Position numbers and translations under genes: made by a program
Source: CBDDIP01 sp965279405
GTDB taxonomy: Bacteria; Actinomycetota; Acidimicrobiia; Acidimicrobiales; Ilumatobacteraceae
Direction: 5' to 3'
Length of the DNA: 64,000 nucleotides
Assembly: GCA_965279405.1 (NCBI GenBank)
Contig: OZ257157.1
Location: forward strand, 3,534,001-3,598,000
The notes under the pieces: model-generated
The model's database searches: none
What the model was told of the DNA's origin: nothing
Seen by the model: the letters and a program-made list of their open reading frames with translations, nothing else
In this document: piece by piece, positions 25,339 through 34,517 of the stretch
Numbering within the stretch: position 1 is the first letter of the stretch
How the letters are laid out: the number at the start of each line of letters is the position of its first letter

Positions 25339-26274
25339 ATGCACATCGATCCACCGTTGCAAGCGCTGTTCGATGCGATCCGTGCCAACCCCGGCCCGGT
25401 GCCCGACCCCGACGACATGATCGCCGTTCGGGCGCAGGCTGACGCGACGATGATGCTCCTGCACCGACCGGCCGGCGACGACATCGAGGTGCGCGACCAC
25501 GGCGTGGCCGTCGAGGGCGGCAGCATCACCGTGCGGACGTACCGTCCCATCGATGCGGCCGGCGCGCTGCCCGTGATCTTCTTCATCCACGGTGGCGGGT
25601 GGGTGCAAGGAACGCTGGACACCGCCGAGATCGAGACCGTGCCGATGGTCGAGTCGCTGCGCTGCTTCGTCGTCTCGGTCGACTACCGGTTGGCGCCCGA
25701 GCACCCGTTCCCGACGCCGCTCGAGGATTGCGTCGCGGCGTGGATGTGGCTGCAGGATCACGGCGCGGCGCTGGGCGCCGACATCGATCGCGTCGTCGTT
25801 GCTGGGTCGAGTGCCGGCGCCAACCTCTGTGCTGCGCTGTGTGTGGCCACCCGCGATCGCGCGTTCCCGATGCCGGTGGCCCAGGTGCTCGACATCCCCG
25901 CGCTCGACCTGACCTTGGCGTCGCCGTCGATGTCGTTGGCAGCGGCCTCGTTCGGGCTCACCGCCGACGCCGTTCGCGGGTACACCGCGCAGTACCTGCA
26001 GGGCGCCGACCCGACCAACCCGCTGGTGTCGCCGTTGCTCGGCGATCTCACCGGCCTGCCGCCGGCGTTCGTGACCGTTGCCGAACACGACCCGGTTCGC
26101 GACGACGGCGAGCGCTACGTCGAAGCGCTGCACCACGCCGGTGTCGCGGCGGCCGGAGTGCGGGTGCTGGCCCACCTCCACGGCACCTGGATCATCCCGA
26201 TCACGATGACCTCGCGCATCGCCCTCGACCTCCGCCTCGCCGCCCTTCGCCGCGCCCTCGACGGGACGTTGTAG
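25339..26274 (+). CDS. Alpha/beta hydrolase-3 family esterase (HSL-like)
   Basis: 311 residues, hormone-sensitive-lipase-like family. Oxyanion motif HGGGW, DYRLAPEHPFP, nucleophile in GSSAGAN, acid in AEHDPVRDDG and histidine in AHLHGTW (the usual form is HGF). It starts 2 nt after the LivHMG fusion, so it is the last gene of the transporter operon. That position suggests it hydrolyses the imported ester or amide, which is an inference. It has no signal peptide and is cytoplasmic. Confidence 0.88.
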   Translation: MHIDPPLQALFDAIRANPGPVPDPDDMIAVRAQADATMMLLHRPAGDDIEVRDHGVAVEGGSITVRTYRPIDAAGALPVIFFIHGGGWVQGTLDTAEIETVPMVESLRCFVVSVDYRLAPEHPFPTPLEDCVAAWMWLQDHGAALGADIDRVVVAGSSAGANLCAALCVATRDRAFPMPVAQVLDIPALDLTLASPSMSLAAASFGLTADAVRGYTAQYLQGADPTNPLVSPLLGDLTGLPPAFVTVAEHDPVRDDGERYVEALHHAGVAAAGVRVLAHLHGTWIIPITMTSRIALDLRLAALRRALDGTL

Positions 26275-26279
26275 GTCAG

Positions 26280-26295
26280 GCTCGCTGCGCTCGCC
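26280..26295. repeat. 16-bp repeat GGCGAGCGCAGCGAGC, copy 2 (inverted)
   Basis: GCTCGCTGCGCTCGCC, the exact reverse complement of 5521-5536. It starts 6 nt after the esterase stop, in a convergent intergenic region. Confidence 0.5.
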
Positions 26296-26339
26296 TGCCC
26301 GGGCTGGAGCGCCCACGTCGTGAGTCACGGGAGCGCCCA

Positions 26340-26387
26340 GCGCGCCCCAAGCTCACGAACGAGTTCGTCCGTGAGCTTGGGGCGCGC
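26340..26387. terminator. Long hairpin between convergent genes
   Basis: 23-nt arms (26340-26362 and 26365-26387) with a single mismatch and a 2-nt centre; the left arm begins GCGCGCCCCAAGCTCACG. It lies between the esterase (plus) and the small gene at 26488 (minus) and could end both transcripts. No T-run follows. The 213-base gap holds nothing else recognisable except the 16-bp repeat. Confidence 0.6.
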
Positions 26388-26487
26388 GGAGCGCACCCGA
26401 GGCTCACTGATGAGCGAGCGAGACGGCGCACCGGGATCGGTCGAGTCGACGTTGGTGATCGATTCGAGAGGTCGGGGCCGTACCGCG

Positions 26488-26802
26488 TTAGGGCGAGTAG
26501 AACTCGCCGTCGTCTCCCTGTACCCGAGCGCTCAGCGCCACAGCGATCGATCGAAGGTGGTCCAAGTCGGAGTCGCGGCTTCCCGTCACCGTCAACTGGC
26601 CCGCGTGCCAATCGATTGTTCCGCCGTGCTCGTCGATGACGGCAAAGATGGTCTGTTCGAACGGAAAGGTCTTCGTGCCGTAGGTGCCGGCTTCCACAAG
26701 GCTGCCGTTCGACTGCGCGTGCTCCGTCCATTCTTCGAATTCGATCGGAGCCTCGTTCGCCTGGCTCCAGTCCGCGGCACGAGTGATGTGAAGTTCGTAG
26801 CC
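26488..26802 (-). CDS. Small hypothetical protein (ELHITRA family)
   Basis: 104 residues from GTG 26802, giving an N-terminus GYELHITRAADWSQANEAPI that resembles small hypothetical proteins I have seen beginning with x-YxLHITRA. A TTG at 26835 in the same frame would add 11 residues. It has a mixed alpha/beta composition with a WTEHA and an EHGGTIDWHAGQLTV stretch, no signal peptide and no known catalytic motif. Function unknown. Codon use is like the neighbours, and it is divergent from the gene at 26910. Confidence 0.55.
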   Translation of the reverse strand, partial: GYELHITRAADWSQANEAPIEFEEWTEHAQSNGSLVEAGTYGTKTFPFEQTIFAVIDEHGGTIDWHAGQLTVTGSRDSDLDHLRSIAVALSARVQGDDGEFYSP

Positions 26803-26909
26803 CACGAAGTCGCAGTGTGTTCCGACCAGAGTCAAACGGTCAAGCCTCGATCGACCGAGCGACGAACGGGCCGGTCGGTGCGCGACCGCGGGAGTAACAT
26901 CGCGGCTCG

Positions 26910-27521
26910 ATGTCCACGCCGTCGTTCCGCACGTTGCATGCCTTGCGCATCAAGGGGTTCGCCAAGGTCGATGTCGTGGCTGAGATCGCCGACATCGACA
27001 TCGCGATCGCCCAGGCGCACCTCGACGACTTCCAGCAGCGAGAGCTGGCGATGTTCCGCGAGGCGCGGTCACTGTGGCAGCTCACGCCCGCGGGCAAGGA
27101 GCACCACCGCGACGAGCTGGCCGCTGACCTGGCGGCTGCGTCGATCGGCAGTTCGCTCGACGACCAGTACGCCCGCTTCCTCGCCCTCAACGAGCAGCTC
27201 AAGGAGCTCTGCGGACAGTGGCAGCTGCGTGACGGAGCACCCAACGACCACACCGATGCGGCGTACGACCGTGGCGTGATCGAACGGCTCGCTGCGCTGG
27301 ATGCGGCGGCGCAGCCGATCGTTGACTCGCTCGGCGCTGCGCTGGCCCGTCTCCGCCCGTACGGCCCTCGGTTGGCGCAGACGTGCCAGCGGCTCGTCGA
27401 CGGTGAAACGAATATGTTCACCGGGGTGATGTGCGGCAGCTACCACGATGTGTGGATGGAGCTGCACGAAGACCTGATCCTCACGCAAGGGATCGACCGT
27501 GCCGCAGAAGGATCGTTCTGA
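26910..27521 (+). CDS. Unrecognised protein, possible winged-helix regulator, upstream of dapA
   Basis: 203 residues. Residues 5-60 (LHALRIKGFAKVDVVAEIAD, then ARSLWQLTPAGKEHH) look like a winged helix of MarR/ArsR type, in which a LTPAGxxxH strand-turn is typical. The rest is helical, with an LAQTCQRLVDGETNMFTGV segment near the C-terminus. No catalytic motif. ATG 26910 lies 9 nt after TAACAT (26895-26900). It overlaps dapA by 1 nt (TGATG), so the two are co-translated. A regulatory role is inference. Confidence 0.6.
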   Translation: MSTPSFRTLHALRIKGFAKVDVVAEIADIDIAIAQAHLDDFQQRELAMFREARSLWQLTPAGKEHHRDELAADLAAASIGSSLDDQYARFLALNEQLKELCGQWQLRDGAPNDHTDAAYDRGVIERLAALDAAAQPIVDSLGAALARLRPYGPRLAQTCQRLVDGETNMFTGVMCGSYHDVWMELHEDLILTQGIDRAAEGSF

Positions 27522-28441
27522 TGACTGACATCTCCCCCCGCTTCGGCCGTGTGCTCACGGCGATGGTCACCCCGTTCCTGCCGGACGGGGAGATCGACCT
27601 CGACGGCGCGGCGACGTTGGCGCGGTGGCTGCAGGACCACGGCAACGACGGCCTGGTCATCGCCGGCACCACGGGCGAAGCGCCGGTGCTCAGTGACGAG
27701 GAGCGCCTGTCGCTGTTCGCCGCAGTCATCGAAGCGGTTTCGATCCCGGTGATCGCCGGCACGGGCACCAACGACACCCGCCACTCGGTCCACCTCACCA
27801 AGGAGGCCGCCGCGCTCGGCGCAGCCGGGATCCTGGCGGTGTGCCCGTACTACAACCGGCCGTCGCAGGCGGGCATCACCGCACACATGGAAGCGATGGC
27901 CTCGGCCAGCGATCTGCCGGTGATGGTCTACGACATCCCCGTGCGCACGGGTCGCAAGATCGCCACGAGCACGTTGCTCCACCTCGCCCGCACCGTGCCC
28001 ACGATCGTCGCCCTCAAGGACGCCGCCGGGAACCCGGGCGAGACGGCGTCGGTGATCAGCTCCGCGCCCGCCGGGTTCGAGGTCTACAGCGGTGACGACG
28101 GCATGACCCTGCCGCTCCTCGCCAGCGGCATCGTCGGCACGGTCGGCGTCGCCACGCACTGGACCGCCGACGACCACCAGCAGATGTTCGACCTGTGGGA
28201 GAAGGGCGATCTCGTCGGCGCTCGCCTGGTCAACAGCCGGATGCTGGAGAGCTTCGCCTTCGAGACCGGCGACGACGCACCGAACCCGTTGCCGACGAAG
28301 GCGGTCCTCCGTCACCTCGGTCTTCCCGCAGGTCAGGCACGGTTGCCGATGGGTCCGGCGCCCGCGGAGGTCGAGGCGCGAGTGCCTCAGGTGCTCGCCA
28401 ACCTGCAACGATGGCGGGATGCGTTTCCTGATCGTCCCTAA
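27521..28441 (+). CDS. dapA: 4-hydroxy-tetrahydrodipicolinate synthase
   Basis: Condenses pyruvate with aspartate semialdehyde, the first committed step to lysine and diaminopimelate. 306 residues, TIM barrel. GTTGEAP holds the T50-T51 pair. The catalytic Tyr is Y137 (MVYDIPVRTG) and the Schiff-base Lys is K166 (VALKDAAG). ATG 27521 overlaps the previous stop by 1 nt. rnj follows 6 nt downstream; dapA next to the RNase J gene is a common actinobacterial arrangement. Confidence 0.96.
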   Translation: MTDISPRFGRVLTAMVTPFLPDGEIDLDGAATLARWLQDHGNDGLVIAGTTGEAPVLSDEERLSLFAAVIEAVSIPVIAGTGTNDTRHSVHLTKEAAALGAAGILAVCPYYNRPSQAGITAHMEAMASASDLPVMVYDIPVRTGRKIATSTLLHLARTVPTIVALKDAAGNPGETASVISSAPAGFEVYSGDDGMTLPLLASGIVGTVGVATHWTADDHQQMFDLWEKGDLVGARLVNSRMLESFAFETGDDAPNPLPTKAVLRHLGLPAGQARLPMGPAPAEVEARVPQVLANLQRWRDAFPDRP

Positions 28442-28447
28442 GTCCTG

Positions 28448-30109
28448 ATGCCCAAGCCTGTCAAGATCGTCTTCCTCGGCGGACTCGGAGAGATCGGCCG
28501 CAACTGCATGGCCATCGAGCAGGACGACCGCGTCCTGCTCATCGACGTCGGGCTGATGTTCCCCGATGCCGACATGCACGGCATCGACCTCGTGCTCCCC
28601 GATTTCACCTGGCTGCGCGAGAACGCCGATCGCATCGAGGCCGTCGTCGCCACCCACGGGCACGAGGACCACGTCGGCGCGCTGCAGTATTTGCTGCGCG
28701 AGCTGAGCTTCCCGATCTACGGGTCGGCGGTCACCCTCGGTCTCGCACGGCACCGCATCGAGGAGGCCGGCCTGCTCGGCCGCACCGAGCTGATCACCGT
28801 CAAGGACGGCGAGCGGCGGATGATCGGCCCGTTCGACGTCGAGTTCATCCCCGTCACCCACTCGGTGCCGCACGCACACGCCATCGCCCTGCACACGCCG
28901 CAGGGCGTCATCCTGCACACCGGCGACTTCAAGCTCGACCTCACCCCGGTCGATGGGCGGCGCACCGACCTCGGGCGCATCGGCGCCATCGCCAGCACCG
29001 AGGGCATCCGTGTGCTGCTCGCCGACAGCACCAACGCCGAGGAGCACGGCCACGCGCCGAGCGAGACCAGCGTCGGCTCGGTGCTCAACCAGCTGTTCAC
29101 CGAGCAGCGCGGGCAGCGGATCATCACGGCCAGCTTCGCCAGCCACCTGCACCGCATCCAGCAGATCGCCGACGCGGCCATCGCCACCGGCCGCATCGTC
29201 GCCACCCTCGGGCTGAGCATCAAGAAGAACGTGCGCATGGGTCGCGACCTCGGTGTGCTGAAGATCCCCGACGACAAGCTCATCGACATCGACGAGATCG
29301 ATCAGCACGCGCACGACAAGGTGTGCATCATCTCCACGGGTTCGCAGGGCGAGCCGATGTCCGCGCTGGCGCTCCTCGCGCGTGGCGAGAACAAGTGGGT
29401 CAAGGTCGGCGACCGCGACACGGTCATCCTCTCCAGCCACGCCATCCCGGGCAACGAGGGCAACGTCAACCGCGTCATCGACGGGCTGCTGCGAGCCGGC
29501 GTCGAGGTCATCCACTCCGGCATCGCCGACGTGCACGCCACCGGCCACGCTCAGGCCGACGAGCTGAAGACCTACCTGTCGATCACTCGACCCGAGTACT
29601 ACGTGCCGATCCACGGCGAGTACCGCCACCTCGTCGCCAACGCCAAGCTCGGCATGCTCATGGGGGTCGCTCGCGACCACGTGCTGCTCTGCGAGGACGG
29701 CGACGTGCTGGAGCTGACCGACGACGGGCTCGCCGGTGCGGGCCGCGTGCCTGCCGGCTACCTGTACGTCGACGGCATCGTCGGCGACGTCGGGCAGGGC
29801 GTGCTGCGCGACCGACGGATGCTGGCCGAGGAGGGTGTGGTCGTCGTCGTCGTCACCGTCGACGTCGGCACCGGCAAGGTGCTCACCGGCCCGGAGATCA
29901 TCACGCGCGGTTGGGTCTACGCGCCGGAGGCGGAAGATCTGCTCGACGAGGCGTGCGACAAGGTGGCCGACGCGGTCGAATCCGCGCTCGCCGCCGGTGT
30001 GCGTGATGTGGATTCGCTGGAGCGCGACGTGCGTCGTGCGGCCGGCAAGTTCGTCCACGACCGCACGAAGCGCCGCCCGATGATCGTGCCCGTCGTGATG
30101 GAGGCCTGA
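28448..30109 (+). CDS. rnj: Ribonuclease J
   Basis: 553 residues, metallo-beta-lactamase/beta-CASP nuclease with 5'-3' exo- and endoribonuclease activity in RNA maturation and decay. The metal motif HGHEDH is at 70-75. Further markers are an LHTGDFKLD motif, the beta-CASP segment around 200-400 with a ISTGSQGEP motif, SSHAIPGNEGNVN, and VPIHGEYRHL (motif C). The C-terminal RNase J domain is complete. It shares the transcript with dapA. Confidence 0.96.
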   Translation: MPKPVKIVFLGGLGEIGRNCMAIEQDDRVLLIDVGLMFPDADMHGIDLVLPDFTWLRENADRIEAVVATHGHEDHVGALQYLLRELSFPIYGSAVTLGLARHRIEEAGLLGRTELITVKDGERRMIGPFDVEFIPVTHSVPHAHAIALHTPQGVILHTGDFKLDLTPVDGRRTDLGRIGAIASTEGIRVLLADSTNAEEHGHAPSETSVGSVLNQLFTEQRGQRIITASFASHLHRIQQIADAAIATGRIVATLGLSIKKNVRMGRDLGVLKIPDDKLIDIDEIDQHAHDKVCIISTGSQGEPMSALALLARGENKWVKVGDRDTVILSSHAIPGNEGNVNRVIDGLLRAGVEVIHSGIADVHATGHAQADELKTYLSITRPEYYVPIHGEYRHLVANAKLGMLMGVARDHVLLCEDGDVLELTDDGLAGAGRVPAGYLYVDGIVGDVGQGVLRDRRMLAEEGVVVVVVTVDVGTGKVLTGPEIITRGWVYAPEAEDLLDEACDKVADAVESALAAGVRDVDSLERDVRRAAGKFVHDRTKRRPMIVPVVMEA

Positions 30110-30117
30110 GGGCCGAG

Positions 30118-30666
30118 ATGCGGGGTTCGAGGTTGGCGTTCATCGGCGCGCTCGCACTCGTGGCGGTTGCCGGCTGCAGCGACGATGCCTCGCCGGCGAC
30201 GACCACGCTTTCGGTGCCGCCGGTCGCCTCGCTCGATCCGGCCGAGCTGGTACCGCCGCGCGTCGACCTGATCGGTGAGGCGGTCGCTGCGCTCGAGGCG
30301 GAGCTCGGTGGGCCGCAGCAGTACTTCGAGATCAATGCCACGCCGAACCTCGTCAACCTGTTCGTCGCGCTGAACAACGGCGCCATCGCCCAGCCGTGGG
30401 TGTACGTCGATGGTGAGCTGTCGTCGCAGCCCGGCCAAGGGGCCAGCGGCAACACGTTCGCCGCCACCGCGTTGGACTTCGATCCGCTGGTCGTGCTCAA
30501 GCCGACGCAGGAGCAGCTCGACGACCCGAACATCGACGTCTTCGAGATCGTCGCCGACCAGCAGGGTGTGGCCCATTACACCCTCGTGGTCGACTCGCCC
30601 GGCGGTGGCCAGCTCCTCGTCACCGTCGACAAGAACGGCGCCGTCCAAGCCGTCGACCCCAACTGA
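30118..30666 (+). CDS. Hypothetical lipoprotein
   Basis: 182 residues, starting 8 nt after rnj. Signal peptide with a lipobox ending in a cysteine near residue 21 (LVAVAGCSDD), then a Thr/Pro linker. The mature domain contains FEINATPNLVNLFVALNN and a SPGGGQLLVTVDKNGAV C-terminus. No catalytic motif seen. It may be a surface protein without enzymatic function; I do not recognise the family. Confidence 0.7.
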   Translation: MRGSRLAFIGALALVAVAGCSDDASPATTTLSVPPVASLDPAELVPPRVDLIGEAVAALEAELGGPQQYFEINATPNLVNLFVALNNGAIAQPWVYVDGELSSQPGQGASGNTFAATALDFDPLVVLKPTQEQLDDPNIDVFEIVADQQGVAHYTLVVDSPGGGQLLVTVDKNGAVQAVDPN

Positions 30667-30703
30667 ACACGCCGGATGCGCCTGCTGACGCGCGGGGCAT
30701 TGG

Positions 30704-30709
30704 TACCGT
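30704..30709 (+). promoter_or_regulatory. -10 box upstream of ftsK
   Basis: TACCGT, 9 nt before ATG 30719, with no Shine-Dalgarno. This matches the leaderless pattern of the window. Confidence 0.4.
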
Positions 30710-30718
30710 GGCAGGGTC

Positions 30719-33157
30719 ATGGCCACCTGGGGACAACCGAACCGACGTTCGAAGCCGACGCGTTCGAGCACGTCACGGCCTGCGCCGACCCGGCCGACCA
30801 CCCGCCAGCCGGCGGTTGGCAGCGGTCGCAGCGGTGACACCGACGAGCTGCCGCGATCCCGCCGCGACCAGGCCTCGGCCGAGCTGCGCGAGGCGATGGA
30901 GGGCCGCGAGAGCGAGTTCGTCGGGATCGCCTTCATCATCGTCGGTGTCCTGCTCGTGCTGGCCATCTACCTCAACCTGGCCGGGCCGCTCGGCGAGGGC
31001 GTGGAGACGCTGGTCGGCTGGTTCACTGGGCTCGGCAGGTTCATCGTGCCCATCGCCCTCATCGGGATCGGCGCTGCGCTGGTCAAGCGCGGTCGCAGTG
31101 AGCACCGCTGGCGCCTCACCGTCGGCTGGGGCGTGTCCGCCCTGTCGGTCCTCGGTGTCCTGCACATCGTGCGCGGCCCACGCGCCATCCTCGACAACTT
31201 CAAGCACCTCGGACGTGCCGGTGGCTGGCTCGGGGCGCTCGTCGCCGAACCCCTGCGCAGCCTGATCGCCTCGGCCGGGGCGATCGTCGTCCTCGCCGCA
31301 CTGTTCCTCGCCGGTCTGCTGCTGATCACCGGAGCATCGGTGCGCACGGTCTTCTCGCAGACCGGTCGCGGCGTCCGCGCCGTGGCGATGCCGGCCGGCC
31401 GCAAGGCTCGCCAGGTGTTCGGCGACATGGCGACGTTGCGCAGCGATCGGCAAGGGCACGAGCTCAACGACCCCGGGCTCGACCCGCTCGGTGATCGCCC
31501 GATGCTCTACGACGCGTCGTCCGATGATCTGTGGGACGACGAGCCGGCCAAACCCAAGCGCACGCGCAAGGCGTTGCCGCCGCCGATGTTGGACGGTCCC
31601 GTCGAGCAGGCCGAGCTGGAGCTCGGGCCCGGCGCGCAGCGCGGCGCCTGGATCCTGCCGCCGGCGAACAGCCTCGCCCGCAGCACGGCGCAGACGATCA
31701 ACAAGGCCGAGGTCGAAGCACGCGGGCAGGTGCTCGTCGAGTCGCTCAACTCGCACGGCGTCGAGGTCCGCCTGCTCGGCCAGACGGTCGGGCCGACGGT
31801 CACCCGCTACGAGCTCGAGCTCGGCAGCGGCGTCAAGGTCGCTCGCGTGACGAGCCTCAACCGCGACATCGCCTACTCGATGGCCGCCACCGACGTCCGC
31901 ATCCTGGCCCCGATCCCCGGCCGCTCGGCGATCGGTGTCGAGGTGCCCAACCACACCCGCCAGCTGGTCAGCCTCGGCGACATCATGACCGCGCCGGAGG
32001 CGAAGACGGCCAACCACCCGCTCGACGTCGCCGTCGGCAAGGACATCGCCGGGCGGGCGGTCTTCCTCAACCTGGCCACCACGCCGCACCTGCTCATCGC
32101 CGGCACCACCGGCGCGGGCAAGTCGAGCGGCATCAACTGCATCATCACCTCCTTGCTGATGCGCACCACGCCGGACCAGGTGAAGCTGATCCTGATCGAC
32201 CCCAAGCAGGTCGAGATGGGCCAGTACAACCGACTGCCGCACCTGCTGACCCAGCCGGTCACCAACCCGAAGAAGGCGGCCAACGCGCTGCAGTGGGCGT
32301 GCAAGGAGATGGACCGCCGCTACGACGTGCTCAGCGAGGTCGGCTTCCGCGACATCACCGGCTTCAACGCCGCCTACGACCGAGGCGAGCTGCAGGGAGA
32401 CGCCGAGCTGACGGCTCATCTCGACGAGTCGACCGCCGCCTCGTACGAACGCATGCCGTACATCGTCGTGGTCGTCGACGAGCTCAACGACCTGATGATG
32501 GTGGCCGCTCGCGACGTGGAGGAGAGCATCACCCGCATCGCTCAGAAGGCTCGCGCCGTGGGCATCCACCTGATCGTCGCCACGCAGCGCCCGTCGGTCA
32601 ACGTCATCACCGGCGTCATCAAGGCCAACGTGCCGGCCCGCATGGCGTTCGCGGTGTCCAGCCTCACTGACAGCCGCGTCATCCTCGACCAGCCCGGCGC
32701 CGAGAAGCTGGTCGGCAAGGGCGACATGCTCCTGCTGCCCGGCAGCTCCAACGTGGCCCAGCGCATCCAGGGTTCGTTCGTCAGCGAGGAGGAGGTGCGC
32801 AAGATCGTCGCCCACTGGCGTCGGCAGGCACCCGAGGTGGTCTACGTCAGTGGTGTGGAAGGTGACGAGGGTGAGCAGGGTCAGCTCGGCGGCGGCAACT
32901 TCGGTGGCAACGGCGCCGATGACGACGAGGACGAGACCCTGATGCGCCAGGCGATGGAGCTCGTCGTGCGCAGCCAGCTCGGCAGCACGTCAATGCTGCA
33001 ACGCAAGTTGAAGGTCGGCTTCGCGCGCGCCGGTCGGATCATGGACCTGCTCGAGCAGCGCGGCGTCGTCGGTCCCAGCGAAGGCTCCAAGGCGCGCACG
33101 GTGATGATGACCGTCGAGGAGTTCGAGCTGCTCCAAGAGGCCCAGCGCAACCGCTGA
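30719..33157 (+). CDS. ftsK: DNA translocase FtsK/SpoIIIE
   Basis: 812 residues. A basic Ser/Thr-rich N-terminus (1-35) is followed by four membrane helices within about 60-210. A linker and the alpha/beta motor domains follow: Walker A GTTGAGKSS at 462-470, Walker B YIVVVVDELNDLM, GVHLIVATQRPSV-like segment (GIHLIVATQRPSV). The C-terminal gamma winged helix is GSTSMLQRKLKVGFARAGRIM and LEQRGVVGPSEGSKAR. It pumps chromosomal DNA through the closing septum. rimO follows 45 nt downstream. Confidence 0.96.
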   Translation: MATWGQPNRRSKPTRSSTSRPAPTRPTTRQPAVGSGRSGDTDELPRSRRDQASAELREAMEGRESEFVGIAFIIVGVLLVLAIYLNLAGPLGEGVETLVGWFTGLGRFIVPIALIGIGAALVKRGRSEHRWRLTVGWGVSALSVLGVLHIVRGPRAILDNFKHLGRAGGWLGALVAEPLRSLIASAGAIVVLAALFLAGLLLITGASVRTVFSQTGRGVRAVAMPAGRKARQVFGDMATLRSDRQGHELNDPGLDPLGDRPMLYDASSDDLWDDEPAKPKRTRKALPPPMLDGPVEQAELELGPGAQRGAWILPPANSLARSTAQTINKAEVEARGQVLVESLNSHGVEVRLLGQTVGPTVTRYELELGSGVKVARVTSLNRDIAYSMAATDVRILAPIPGRSAIGVEVPNHTRQLVSLGDIMTAPEAKTANHPLDVAVGKDIAGRAVFLNLATTPHLLIAGTTGAGKSSGINCIITSLLMRTTPDQVKLILIDPKQVEMGQYNRLPHLLTQPVTNPKKAANALQWACKEMDRRYDVLSEVGFRDITGFNAAYDRGELQGDAELTAHLDESTAASYERMPYIVVVVDELNDLMMVAARDVEESITRIAQKARAVGIHLIVATQRPSVNVITGVIKANVPARMAFAVSSLTDSRVILDQPGAEKLVGKGDMLLLPGSSNVAQRIQGSFVSEEEVRKIVAHWRRQAPEVVYVSGVEGDEGEQGQLGGGNFGGNGADDDEDETLMRQAMELVVRSQLGSTSMLQRKLKVGFARAGRIMDLLEQRGVVGPSEGSKARTVMMTVEEFELLQEAQRNR

Positions 33158-33202
33158 GGCCTCAGCATCGACTCAGCTGGCTGCCAGGTAGCCTCGGGGC
33201 AC

Positions 33203-34501
33203 GTGGGGAAGCGCTTCTACATCGAGACCTTGGGCTGCCCCAAGAACCAGGTCGACAGCGACAAATTGATGGGCACGCTCCTCGCTGACGGGATGACCGC
33301 CACCGACGACGCGTCGGCTGCTGATCTCGTCGTCGTCAACACGTGCGCGTTCATCGACGACGCTCGCCGCGAGTCGATCGACACGATCCTCGCGCTCGAG
33401 GATCGGCGCAAGACCGGTGCCCGCCTGGTCGTCACCGGCTGCATGGCCGAGCGCTACGGCGACGAGCTGCGCGAGGCACTGCCGGAGGTCGATCAGGTGG
33501 CCGGCTTCGGCGTCGCCGTGAACCTGCCGTTGACGGCTGCTGCTCGGGGGCGCACGTCCATCCCGGTCAGCTCCACGCCGCTGCCGACGCTCGATCTGCT
33601 CAACCTGCCGCGGCCGAAGAGCACCAGTCCGTGGGCGTACGTGAAGATCGCCGAAGGTTGCGACCGCTCCTGCGGGTTCTGCGCCATCCCCAGCTTCCGC
33701 GGGCCGCAGCGCAGTCGCGACGTTGCATCGATCCTCGCCGAGGTGGAGCAGCTCGAGGCGCAGGAGATCGTGCTCGTCGCGCAAGACCTCGCCAGCTACG
33801 GCAAGGATCGTCCCGACGAGCTCGGCGCCGGATCGATCGTCCCGCTGGTGCGGGCCGTCACGGCTGCCTCGGCGTGGACCCGCTTGCTGTACCTGTACCC
33901 GAGCGACCTCACCGACGATCTCATCGACGCGATCTGCGACACCGGCGTGCCGTACTTCGACCTGTCGCTGCAGCACGTCAGCAAGCCGTTGTTGCGCCGC
34001 ATGCGCCGATGGGGAGACGGGCAGCGGTTCCTGAACCGCATCGAGGACATCCGCCGTCGCGAGCCGACCGCCGCGTTCCGCAGCAACTTCATCGTCGGGT
34101 ACCCGGGCGAGACCGAAGAGGACCACGATCAGCTGCTGTCGTTCGTCGAGTCGGCGCAGCTCGATTGGTGCGGCTTCTTCGCCTACAGCCCCGAGGAGGG
34201 CACGTACGCGATGAACCTCGACGGCGCCGTCGATGCGTCGTTGATGAACGAGCGGCTGGCCGAGCTGCGCGAACTGCAGGACGAGATCACGGGCCAGCGC
34301 AGCGATGCGCTGATCGGCACCACGGTGCGGGTGCTGGTCGACGAGCCCGGCGTGGCCCGCGGCACGCGTCAGGCACCGGAGATCGATGGCGTCATCGACG
34401 TGCCGCTGGATCTGGCCGTCGGGCAGTTCCATGACGTGCACATCGTCGACGCGGCCGGGCCGGACCTGGTGGGGGCCGTGCTGGTGGGGGACGGGGCTTG
34501 A
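33203..34501 (+). CDS. rimO: Ribosomal protein S12 methylthiotransferase RimO
   Basis: 432 residues, radical-SAM methylthiotransferase modifying the conserved aspartate of ribosomal protein S12. N-terminal 4Fe-4S ligands C12, C48 and C80; radical-SAM CxxxCxxC at C153, C157 and C160 (EGCDRSCGFC); C-terminal TRAM domain from about 365. The start motif YIETLGCPKNQVDSD is typical of RimO rather than MiaB. GTG 33203 is 8 nt behind TAGCCT (33189-33194). Confidence 0.95.
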   Translation: MGKRFYIETLGCPKNQVDSDKLMGTLLADGMTATDDASAADLVVVNTCAFIDDARRESIDTILALEDRRKTGARLVVTGCMAERYGDELREALPEVDQVAGFGVAVNLPLTAAARGRTSIPVSSTPLPTLDLLNLPRPKSTSPWAYVKIAEGCDRSCGFCAIPSFRGPQRSRDVASILAEVEQLEAQEIVLVAQDLASYGKDRPDELGAGSIVPLVRAVTAASAWTRLLYLYPSDLTDDLIDAICDTGVPYFDLSLQHVSKPLLRRMRRWGDGQRFLNRIEDIRRREPTAAFRSNFIVGYPGETEEDHDQLLSFVESAQLDWCGFFAYSPEEGTYAMNLDGAVDASLMNERLAELRELQDEITGQRSDALIGTTVRVLVDEPGVARGTRQAPEIDGVIDVPLDLAVGQFHDVHIVDAAGPDLVGAVLVGDGA

Positions 34502-34517
34502 TGGGAGACTGGCGCTG

